A stretch of DNA of 64,000 nucleotides from Amaranthus tricolor (Eukaryota > Streptophyta > Magnoliopsida > Caryophyllales > Amaranthaceae), in the NCBI RefSeq assembly GCF_026212465.1, contig NC_080063.1, forward strand, positions 7,759,702-7,823,701. Reading direction: 5' to 3'. A model generated the notes under the pieces. That model searched no databases and had not been told where the DNA came from. It was given only the letters and a program-made list of their open reading frames with translations. The position numbers and the translations under genes are program-made. Positions 54,417 to 64,000 of this stretch are shown here, one piece after another; positions within the stretch are counted from its first letter, which is position 1, and each line of letters starts with the position of its first letter.

Positions 54417-55152
54417 GCTGAAATTTGATACATATTTACTCTATTGGCCATAACTTTTGATGTAAAATCACGTTAATGAATATTTGCGGCATTAATAAAC
54501 TAGACTTAAGAACTTTCCAATGATGTATTATATGCTCAATTTCAATAACCGAGCCATAAATGACGATCGTTTGAAGTTTGTTTATGCTGAATTTTGATAC
54601 ATATTTACTCTGTTGGCTATAAAATTTGATAGGAAAATCACATTAATGCAACGTTTGCGACATTAACTATACTTCAATAGATTTTCGACAATATATTATA
54701 TGCTCAGTTTCGATAATCGAGCGAGAAATGACAACCTTTTAAGTTTGCACTGATTTTTAGTACACTCAGTCGCACAAAACGCGCGACTGGAGCGCGTAGA
54801 GTCGCATATTTTGTACGACTGGATGTACTAAAAATCAATGCAAACTTTAAACGGTCGTCATTTCTTGCTCAATTATCGGAATCGGTTATATAATATATCG
54901 ATGTAAAGCTCTAGTTTCTAATGTTGCAAACCTTGCATTAAAGGGTATGGGCAAAAGAGTGAACATGTATCAAATTTCAGCACAAATAAACTTTAAACAA
55001 TCATTATTTTTTGCTCGGTTATCGAAATTTAGCATATAATATATGATTGGAAAGATCTTGAAGTCTAGTTTCTAATGCCGCAATAATTACATTAAGGTGA
55101 TTTTCTTATCAAAAGTATGGTCAAAAGAGTTAAAATGTATCAAATTTCAATA
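54417..55152. repeat. Four-unit palindrome: two direct repeats per arm
   Basis: The left arm holds two ~170-bp units in the same direction, beginning GCTGAAATTTGATACATATT (54417) and GCTGAATTTTGATACATATT (54586). Shared words are ATGCTCA(A/G)TTTC and AATGAC. The right arm holds two reverse-complement units ending ATGTATCAAATTTCAGC and ATGTATCAAATTTCAA. The best-paired core, TGCACTGATTTTTAGTACA (54746) with TGTACTAAAAATCAATGCA, is centred near 54794. Its GC-rich middle carries repeated GTCGCAC and GCGCGACT words. It is non-coding. Confidence 0.8.
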
Positions 55153-55649
55153 CAAGCAAATTTTATTTTATTATTGTTAAAATTTACAATCATTATCGAT
55201 GCTTATCGAATAATTTAAGTGATTATTTTCACTTGCTCTAATGTTTTGATGTTGAATTTTAGTTCAGAGAATTTTTTTAAAGAGAAGTTAAAAGATAAAG
55301 TTATGAAATTTTATTAAAGACCATTTTGAAAATTCAATATACAAAGAGTATCTAACACAATGAAAAATGTGACCACTTTTAATAATCTCAAAAATAATCA
55401 AAAATTAGAAATTTTTTTTGAAAAAAAAAAATAGAATTATTGAGGTAGAATGCGTGAAATACCAATTTTCCCAATTCCTAAAATACTTAGTGTATTTGTT
55501 CATAGTTAATGATGTTAACGGGGTCAGCAATTCTGTCGTCGTCCCACCAACTCCCAACCTCCACTCACCACCAAATTTTCTTCTCCTCTCCGCTGATTCA
55601 CTTGGGCGGGAGCGGGAGTGAGACACCGTCTTTCTGAAGCTTAACAAAA

Positions 55650-58600
55650 ATGAGCAAGAACAAGTGTCGGATTACAGTTCCTGTGGTTATGGTGTTTTCA
55701 ACGATATTGTACATCTACATTACTACAGTCTTTGTCTTCATCGATCGCTGGTTTGGCCTTTCTTCCTCCCCTGGTATTATGAATGCCTTCATTTTTACTG
55801 CAATTGCTGCCATTTCTATCTTCAATTATGTCCTTGCAATTCGTAAGGATCCTGGTCGAGTTCCTTCTTCTTTCATGCCTGATATTGAAGATGCCAATAT
55901 TCCGATCCATGAGGTGAAGCGCAAGGTATTGTAATTCATCCTTTTATTCTTCATTTGTGTTCTTTTTGTTTTTAATTGTTTCTTTATTGTTTAGATTTGA
56001 GTTGTTTTTGTGATTGCGTTATTATTTTTCTTCTGGGTAATATTGGCGGCTCCAGGAAAATTTCTTTGTCAAATTGTACAAGGTGAATTATCCACGATTC
56101 TTATTACTCAAGTTGATTTTTGACCCTCAATCATCTGTTCCTTAATTCGATTCATATGGGTTGGGGACTTCTTTTGTGTTGTGATCAATTTTGTGTTGGC
56201 AATTAGTTATGTCTGCTAGGGTTTGTTAATAGTAACACGATAAGTTTGCATATATTCTTGCTTGGGTGGGAGTCACATGTTATGGCTGTTGAATGTGAAG
56301 CAACCATGTGAATAGAAAAGAGAAGGAGAAGAGAAGAAATTCAGAAGAGAAGAAGAATACTGTCTTTATTTCATTTTGTTTGATAAACTTTAGTACATCC
56401 TTATGTCCCTTTTTATACTAATTATAGTTTTACGTCTAAATGTACCTATAACATCACCTACTGACATTAGGGTAATGAAAGGCTAAATTAAGCATATCTG
56501 CTTTGTTTTGTATCTTCTATGTTTCCTTATATGATGTTAAACATCCCACTTTTGAGAATTGGATCATTTGGAGTTAATGACTTTGCAATCAAACAATTAG
56601 TTTGGGGTTTGTTTGAGGCATGCCATGAAACTTGTATTTGGAGATAGAGGATCTGTACAGGAATTAAGAGTAATGTGGTGGAGAAGCTTTGATGCTTGTC
56701 TTTTGTGACAAAGTATCTAACAAGTCATTTGACATTCAGGATATGGTAAGGAGTTGAAATGTAGTCTACTTCCACTTGAAATAATTGTAGAAGGTGAGGA
56801 TTGAATGCTACCATTCCAGGGATACATGTCATTTGGCTAGTGTGGATGGAGGAATCAAATTCTGATTAAACTTCCTTGTGCTTCAGATCCTTCATGGGAT
56901 TACTGCTTTGCCAAAACTAAACCATAGGTTCAAAATTGGTTTAAGTTAGACTAGGTTTCAGAACTAGTTTAAGACTAAGGCCATAGTTCTAATCCTTAAT
57001 ATCAAAAGTTAAAGCAACAATGTAGGTTCTAGCATGTTGAATTGAAAAAACGTTTGAGCTTAGAATAATGTGAAATGTTTGCTTTCTCTTCTCTTTGGGT
57101 GTCGAGACTCATGACTTATCTCAAGACAACTATCTTCCTACATTCTATCATTTATCAATTAACTGATAGTGTGTGGATGGATCGTTTGAATTGAGAACAA
57201 GGATATGGATTGATAACTTCTCCACAAATTTTCTAGTCACGACTTTAACTTGGAGGGCTGTATATTTCACATTTCCTTTAATTTAAATCTAGTATAAATA
57301 GATTGGGTATAGTGAAGCATGCGCATTGGGTTGAACTGAACGATTCTTGGGCCTTGGCTTTAGAGGCAAACAATTCCTTCACTAAAATGTGCGATGAACA
57401 AGTATATCCAATTTCAACCTTTTTTTAGCGTACAAGTTCTCAATGTTGTAGTGATAGATGTTGTTACTCGTTACTCCATTACTCTGTTATGTAATTGCCT
57501 CAATGGATCAGGTAGTGGATAGCATTGTAGTGTTGATAGTATAGTTTATAAGCCGAAAGGAGGATACTTTCCCAAAAGCTAAGATAATATTTTTTTAATA
57601 AAAATCTATCCCTATCTTGAAATGGATCGCATAAAATTGTTTGCAAATTATCATCTACTTCAAATCTCAAGAGGTCAAATTTCTTGATATGCATCAACAT
57701 TCGTTGAGTTCCCTAGACGATCTTGTGTTATGCATTTAATAAACTTCAAATTCAAATTAAAAATGTACACAAATACATTGCAAATCATGTATGTGACATT
57801 GTTAAATGGGCAATTTGAGGCCCTAAAATTTTATTAGTGTACTACACTAAAATACTTAATTTAATTAACTCAATTTAAGTAATTTACCCCATTTTAATCA
57901 TATTAATCCAAATTATATTAATATAATTTCGATTACAAAATATGTGGGCCACTCCTAAATGTAAGCCCAAATAAAAGTATTGAATGTAGTTGGCCTAGAG
58001 ATTTGCAATCGCAACATATGATTGAAAACCACAACTCACAAGTTTTACCAAATTTTCTTAGGATATAGTCAACAAAAGCATCAAATTTGTGTTGCTTGCT
58101 CACTGACTGATTGAAATTCAAACTTGTTAGCCCTCATTTTAATACTCCCAAACAAAACTTTCAAATGTAGGTTGACACATAATGCAAAAATGTGCTTTCG
58201 GTCTTGGTCACATTAATTTTATGAAAGAGTTCACGGTCTTTATGGGTGATTTGGCGGTTTTTTGGCCTGAATTTTGGTCTTGGTTCCTTTATTGTCGCGA
58301 TACATTGATGCGGATGATATTTCACACTATAGGTTGGCGTACATACTACATCACCTTACTCTTAAATTCACACAACCATGTGTCATCCAACAATATCAGA
58401 AGACTTGGATTTTTATAGTAGAAACTTTTCAAAGAGATTGTACCATTCACTTATCATTAATTAAATTTCATATTGTTACTTTATTTCTCGCTTTGATTTT
58501 GACTTGAAATTTGTGCTTAAAGGGGGACATAAACGTTATTAACTTTTATTTTACTTCGAATTTTTATATATTACGAATTGATAGAATAGTTGATATGCAT

Positions 58601-61600
58601 TTCTATCAATGGTGAGTTGTTGCTAATAAGCTGCTTGCTTGAATTGTTTAGGTAGGTTGAAAATACAAATGGTATGACAATAGTTTTTTAAAAAAGAAAA
58701 AGAATTTGAAATTTATCTATGTACAAACTCTGGTTTCAAGAAGATTACATTTGGCGTTTTCTTCTCCAGTATTTTGTTGGTTTCTTCCAGATTTTGATTT
58801 TATGATGCCTTTCTGAGGCATGTTTCTTCTGCAGAGTGGTGACTTGAGATATTGTCAGAAATGCTCGCATTATAAGCCTCCCCGTGCGCATCATTGTCGT
58901 GTTTGCAAAAGATGTGTTTTGCGGATGGTATGTGGTGTTTTTTTTTTGTCGTTTTTTGTATAATACATTGGGTATGAATTGGAATGTTGTTTTTTGAACC
59001 GCAGGATCACCACTGCATCTGGATAAATAATTGTGTAGGCCATGCAAACTATAAGATCTTTTTTGTCTTTGTGCTCTATGCTGTAATCGCATGCATATAC
59101 TCTTCGGTAAGCTAGTGTTTTTTCAGTTCTACTTCAAGGGATGCCTTAGCTGTCAACATGTGGATTTTCCTTGTTTTACCCAACAATAGATTGGGTGTGG
59201 AGGGAAGAAGGTATGTTTGACTTCTGTTCCTTTGTTATTTTCAGGTCTTGCTTTTGGGTAGTATAGTTTGGGATAATGTAAAGGAGGAACAACAGAGTGA
59301 AGAATCATCAAGAACTGTTTATGTAAACTTTTGACAGCAAATTCTCTCTTAATAAGTCTTGTTTAAATTAATATTGTTGTAATTTAATTGTGCTTTCTAG
59401 GTTTTTATACTTTTATTTGTATTGTTTTAAACCAATTTGGTTTGTTTGTTTACTTGGTTTTGGCAGGTGGTATCATGCCTACTTATTTTCCCTTTGACTA
59501 TAGCACTTTGTGTTCTCCTTGGTTGGCATATCTATCTCACTCTACGAAATAAGACTACCATTGAGGTTTGTATCTATCAATAGATGGAATATCTCGTCTA
59601 TATCATGTTGCTGAAAGATCTTACATCTTTTCTGGACATACACTGCAGTATTATGAAGGAGTGAGGGCAATGTGGCTTGCAGAGAAGGGAGGGGAGATTT
59701 ATAAACATCCTTATGATCTAGGCGCTTTTGACAACCTAACTTCAGTAAGGCTCTTATCATGAGTTTTTTTTGCTAATAAAAGCTGCTATTATTGAGCACA
59801 GCACAACCCTCATATATGTGACATTGGCTGAATAGTTGCTGCTATACATATGATATGGGCTGAGGGCTCTGGTTTCTTGATTTCTTATCTCTTCAAACTA
59901 TTTGTACTTTTTGTGAACTTGATAGAGTATATTCATTGATGTGAATTTAATTTTAGTTGAACATGGTATCACATGATGTAGAAATAACCTGGGTATCAGA
60001 AATACGTAATTTTAGATATATTCTAGATCTTTCCATAATCTAGAAATACCTTGGTTATTAGAAGTGAAAAATTCTATTCTAATACAATTTCTTATTATCT
60101 GGAAGATGGAGGGTTACTAAATGCTTGTTTGCTATGATTTTTTTTGTTTTCTAAAAAACAAAAAACTGATTTTTGGAATCAAATATATATGAAAAAATAT
60201 CTTGGAAAGCATGATTTTGTCCTATAATATGAACTCGGTCATGTCTTACAGATTACAATCAAGAAATCACATATTCTATAATCCTACACATGATTTCTTA
60301 GCTCTTTGTGGCTTTGCCAAATCCGACTAATTTTGTGCTCCCAAAATCCGCCTTCCTATTGGTTTTGAACTTGACATTGGACTTCTATTTGATTTTCCGT
60401 GTGGCTTTAGAAGTTGAGTACCTTATGTATGATGCCTTTTATCAGTTCTTCATTGAAAAGAGTTTATAATGTCATGCTTTATATGCTTTTTGTAGCTTCA
60501 TAACTCAAGTATCTTTAAAATCTCCTTTTGACACCAATTTGAGGCGTTGAGGAACCAAAATCGAGAATGTTTTTGTATTTGCTCGACATTTGACTCTATC
60601 AGTTAGAACACTTTTAAAGTAAAAGTCGGGTTTGGCTACAAAGTATTTGTAAGATCTAAATTAGTTAGCTACTCTAATACAAATCTATACTTGAGAATTT
60701 TTAAATTGGAAAAATAATAGTACTAAATAAATAGAGATAAAGAAACAAAACTCACAATTTTATTCTATGAAACCTTGATCTTCTTAACTAAAGAAAGGAA
60801 AACTTTAAACATATTGTAGAGAGAGAAAACTTTTAAAACTATTATTCTGTAATCAAGGATATGTACAATGGATTGTCATTGGCCTTATTAATTTTAAAAA
60901 TAGTCCAAAACTAGTTAGGATTTAGGAAACCTAACCCTATGAGTGTTAGGGGATCCGTACAACTAGTGCACGAATTGTTGATGTGGCAAGCATCTGTAAA
61001 CTCGATTTGAGAGGATATAATTGATTTGGTCTGGAAAGCGACCTTTCGATTATAGCGGCGTGAGCGCGCCTTCTACTTAGGAAACTAAGTTGCGCTTACA
61101 GTATCAAATGTTGAGAAAAAGTTGGGCCTTGAAATTGCGCGCCCTCGTAGTGTGGAGTACGTGCCCGCACCAGAGGTGAACTGCTGTGTGAGGAATATAG
61201 GAACTAGCTTGGTGCGCGACTTCTTAATGAAAACGCACGCTCATGCCTTTTTCTTGCTTTGCGCACTGAATTTTAAACTGCCATATATCTTTGTTATGTT
61301 ATCATTTTTGGTGTGTAACATACCATTTCGACCATAAGGTCATGAATTTTAATCTCTAATTGAAATCTCGGAAAGAGCTCTTACGGTCTGAGATATGCCT
61401 GTTTCGTGAAACCCTTTGTTTTCTCTTCTTGATTTTATGTTTTCTTCGTTGTTGATCATCTTATTTTGCTTCAACTGAAACGTCCTCGTGATTTTAAACC
61501 CAATCTATAATCAAATCCATAATAATGTAGTTAGAGATCTCAAACCAACTAAATAATACTTTTCACTCGAAGAAATCCCTAGTACAAAATATGTAACAAA

Positions 61601-62224
61601 AGGGCTAAAAATCATATTAAATACATTGGAGTAATAAAGCAAATACCTACTCTTATTTATCATAAAATAATGCTTATCAGTGCCCATAAGGAATGTCCCT
61701 AAATAATTAATTTGGAGCTTACTATCATGTTTGAATTGAAGATCGGACCCTTTGATTAGGTTCACATTAAAAAGTGATGATTCTGGATCAGGATATATAA
61801 ATATTGTGCCTGAATTGATGGTTGATCCTTTCAACAAAATTTTTATATTATCATATACTTTTTTTTGATCGGGTTCAAAAAGATAAATGACTTTTCATCA
61901 TTACACGTGTTCTCTCATCCACTCTCCTCTTTACCCCTTATCCTCTCCATTTTCTCACTCCCTCAAACATCAGATCATAAAATAAGCCTATTCACAGTAA
62001 CTTGAACTCTCTCCCAGAATAGACACTTGTTCTTTTGGAATTTTCTTATGTTTTTTCTTTGGTGGAAGCGTTGTAACTAATCGTTGACTTTGTTGTTTTT
62101 CTTTCTCATTTAGGTTCTTGGTCCAAATGTCTTTAGCTGGATATGCCCTAATACAGGCCACATTGGTTCAGGCTTACGCTTCCCTACAACATATGATAAG
62201 CTTACTGAACCATCATCAGAATGA
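55650..62224 (+). CDS. PAT16: DHHC-type protein S-acyltransferase, PAT16-like
   Basis: Seven exons join in phase to 284 aa: 55650-55925, 58835-58927, 59005-59106, 59245-59322, 59467-59565, 59649-59744 and 62114-62224, ending in TGA. The enzyme transfers palmitate to cysteines of membrane proteins. The cysteine-rich domain begins [15 protein letters not shown] near residue 99, and the catalytic DHHC is at 124-127, followed by [12 protein letters not shown]. Hydrophobic segments around 8-28, 42-62, 139-160 and 188-210 give the usual four membrane passes. The TTxE motif after the last segment is TTIE (213-216). C-terminal words [21 protein letters not shown] and [10 protein letters not shown] match the short plant PATs (PAT15/16 group). 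The start ATG gives [13 protein letters not shown]. Introns 1 and 6 are 2.9 and 2.4 kb and contain no recognisable exon. Confidence 0.94.
55926..58834 (+). other. Intron 1 of the S-acyltransferase gene
   Basis: The donor is AAG|GTATTG and the acceptor TTCTGCAG|AG. The short ORFs inside have no recognisable protein similarity. I see no transposon ends in it. Confidence 0.7.
59745..62113 (+). other. Intron 6 of the S-acyltransferase gene
   Basis: The donor is TCA|GTAAGG and the acceptor CATTTAG|GT. The interior is AT-rich with no recognised gene. ORFs at 61122-61337 (+) and 61511-61837 (-) look like chance. Confidence 0.7.
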
Positions 62225-63428
62225 AAGAATGTTGCTCTAATTTTGCTAGGAGGCAAAGGCATTCATTCAGTTGATTCAGGGTGCCCCTACGGTTCCTTGG
62301 TGCAGATGAGTACTTCGTCAGCTTTGTCAGATGCAATGTTAATGGATTTGAATGGTTGTCTTGTCTGCAAATTTTTACGCCCAGTACAGATTAGTTAAAA
62401 TTCTTTCAAAGGTGAATGATTCTTCTTGTTGATAGGCATTGTTAAAAGCTTCAGATATCAAGTAATTGGAAACTGGTTTTGGCTCATACTATACGACACA
62501 ACCGGAGGAGTGCTAACTTAGCTCAAGACTTGTTTCCAGCATTAAGATGATAGGATTCATTAACTTATTTCTGTGTCCTGATTGCAACTCTCAAGAAATG
62601 TAATATATCTAACATCTTTGTAATCTGAAATAGCATGATCATCTTTATTATGTTTGTGTTGCATGTTCATGGAAAGAAAATATCAAAGAATCTGAAATGT
62701 AATTCATTTAAACCTTGATGTAATGAAAAGTTGGCATTTGAAAGAGATTGTCCGAAGTTCGTGTCACGTATATTGGGCATACTCCTTGTGATCAAAATTA
62801 GGATGCTTGGAACATTTTTGTAGAGTTCATTAAAAACAGCTATAAGGTTCGCAATCTGAGTTTTTCCCAACTTCTTGTTAGTTAAAGTTTCTAAATAAAC
62901 TTCGGTAACTATTTCTGTATTTTTAAAGTCAAAATTGATATTTTCTCATTATAAAGGTGCAAAAAAACATTTTTTGAGAGATATCTCATGCTTTTAGCTG
63001 GTATTTGACGTTATGATAACATCACTCTCGTTACTATATCACCGGTTCGTTACCACAATCCCGACTTGTTACCACATATTTGCACTATACTCTATTAGTA
63101 GTTAAACTTGATTAGTGAATCATATAATGCTAAAACAGTACTAAGTTATGATCCTTTGAATGCCCAAATAGACGATAAACTGAGATGGTCACTGTCAGGT
63201 TGTGAGCCATACAACCATACTATCCACTGAAGTTCATTTTGTGGTGATTTGTGAATGTGGGACAGAAAATCTTATCCAAGCAACCTGGGCATAATGAAAT
63301 TCCTCTGATGTGGCACCTTATCCATAAATCCTTTTCTATTTGTTTTCTATTTGTATTACAAATAGTTTAAATAAATAAAAAAAACAGCATCAAAAAGTAG
63401 CACCTGAAAATTCAAAACCTCATCAATA
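62225..63428. other. S-acyltransferase 3' UTR and intergenic DNA
   Basis: Roughly 62225-62640 is likely 3' UTR of the S-acyltransferase gene. From there to the start codon at 63429 I see no gene or element. The last ~100 bases should be the promoter and 5' UTR of the plastid zinc-finger gene; A-rich AAATAAATAAAAAAAACAG sits at about 63369. Confidence 0.45.
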
Positions 63429-63887
63429 ATGGCATCAGTAACTCCATTCAAGTCCCAATTTGCGACAAATCCATTGCAACAAACACAAACAACACCCAGA
63501 AAGTTGTGTATTTTACCCATTAAGCAGAAGAAGAGGTTTTCGGTGAAGGCTGCAGTCGGAGATCTCTCGTCTGATAGTACTACTTATTTGATTGCTGGTG
63601 CAGCTGTTGTTGCACTCGTTGGTACTGCGTTTCCCATCATCTTTTCTCGCAAGGATACGTATGTTTTCTCTATTCTCTTTTTCTCGTCATCTGCCTTTCT
63701 CAGTTTTAATTTTTACTTGTTAGTTGATTCGTTTACTGATTGAAACAGCTGCCCGGAGTGTGATGGTGCTGGTTTCGTAAGGAAATCAGGAAGCACGCTC
63801 AGGGCTAATGCAGCTCGTAAGGATCAAGCTCAGATTGTTTGTGCTACTTGCAATGGCCTCGGCAAGCTTAATCAGATCGATAAATGA
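63429..63887 (+). CDS. Small plastid membrane protein with DnaJ-type zinc-finger motifs
   Basis: Two exons, 63429-63658 and 63749-63887, join in phase to 122 aa ending in TGA. The N-terminus (MASVTPFKSQFATN...) is Ser/Thr/Lys-rich with no acidic residues before about residue 40, as in a chloroplast transit peptide. A single hydrophobic segment (about 53-72, YLIAGAAVVALVGTAFPIIF) follows. The C-terminal part carries two CxxCxGxG motifs, CPECDGAG (78-85) and CATCNGLG (108-115), the cysteine repeats of the DnaJ/Hsp40 zinc finger, without a J domain. Comparable small thylakoid proteins (LQY1, BSD2, PSA2 types) act as thiol-disulfide chaperones in photosystem or Rubisco assembly. I cannot place this one in a named group, so its role is inferred from architecture. 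The gene is complete, with the stop 113 bases before the window edge. Confidence 0.85.
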
Positions 63888-64000
63888 TCACTCTAAGATT
63901 GTCTTATGTTTTTGGCCTTCATCTTCATGACTTCTTTGGAATAGCCTACTTTGGGAAGTCATATTTACAAATTTTTAGATTCTAATGTCTTCTTACAGCC
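63888..64000 (+). other. 3' UTR of the plastid zinc-finger gene
   Basis: This stretch directly follows the TGA and continues to the window edge. No coding content or element is seen. Confidence 0.5.

Larger units (their letters stand above)
49441..55649. other. Intergenic region between FHY1 and the S-acyltransferase gene
   Basis: No gene is recognised. It holds a family-B palindromic MITE (about 49775-50012), a family-D MITE (about 50955-51135), a MITE-like block at about 51190-51440 with ends GTGTTTGG and CCAAACATAGC, a 1.9-kb solo LTR (51605-53527), a hAT-like relic (53641-53920) and a four-unit palindrome (54417-55152). The last ~490 bases should contain the promoter and 5' UTR of the S-acyltransferase gene. 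Confidence 0.5.

Noticed and set aside
58745..59092. 115-aa minus-strand open frame
   Set aside because: It is antisense to the DHHC exons, which carry the real conserved coding signal.
61122..61837. Open frames inside S-acyltransferase intron 6
   Set aside because: No recognisable similarity or splice support; the flanking exons join in phase without them.

Overview
The window is nuclear DNA from a flowering plant, most likely a eudicot. All genes are plant families with GT-AG introns, the DNA is AT-rich, and the space between genes and inside introns is filled with Ty1/copia elements, a solo LTR, TRIM-like elements, MITEs and AT microsatellites. Recurring GAGACGG/GTCTCA-type repeat ends hint at Caryophyllales, but this is a weak guess. 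No bacterial-type operon, CRISPR array, rRNA or convincing tRNA gene was found.

Gene order: (1) 1051-3824 (+), the 3' end of an ORP3-type oxysterol-binding-related protein; (2) 4956-9852 (-), a young, nearly intact Ty1/copia element; (3) 10298-12484 (+), an intronless GRAS transcription factor of the LISCL (SCL14/SCL33) clade; (4) 14606-23757 (-), a seven-exon plastid NAD(P)-binding Rossmann protein (At2g37660-like) with copia relics in two introns; (5) 27917-39906 (-), a three-exon WRKY49-like factor whose 10.2-kb first intron holds a complete copia element with 5-bp target duplications; (6) 46277-47479 (-), an FHY1/FHL phytochrome A shuttle protein with TRIM-like elements inside and beside it; (7) 55650-62224 (+), a seven-exon DHHC S-acyltransferase (PAT16-like); (8) 63429-63887 (+), a two-exon plastid protein with two DnaJ-type CxxCxGxG motifs.

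The exon joins given were worked out by hand from splice consensus, reading phase and family conservation. All seven complete gene models keep frame to a stop codon. The genes are unrelated housekeeping or regulatory loci and do not form a pathway, although FHY1, WRKY49-like and the GRAS factor are all transcription or signalling components.

The most unusual structures are in the repeat fraction. The copia element upstream of the GRAS gene is bordered by a 177-bp duplication of the flank instead of the usual 5 bp. A 1.13-kb Mutator-like non-autonomous element with an exact 9-bp target duplication carries 22-bp tandem repeats in opposed orientation (42905-44034). A ~735-bp palindrome (54417-55152), built from two direct repeats per arm, lies 0.5 kb upstream of the S-acyltransferase. 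I saw no clear evidence of a new protein-coding system.
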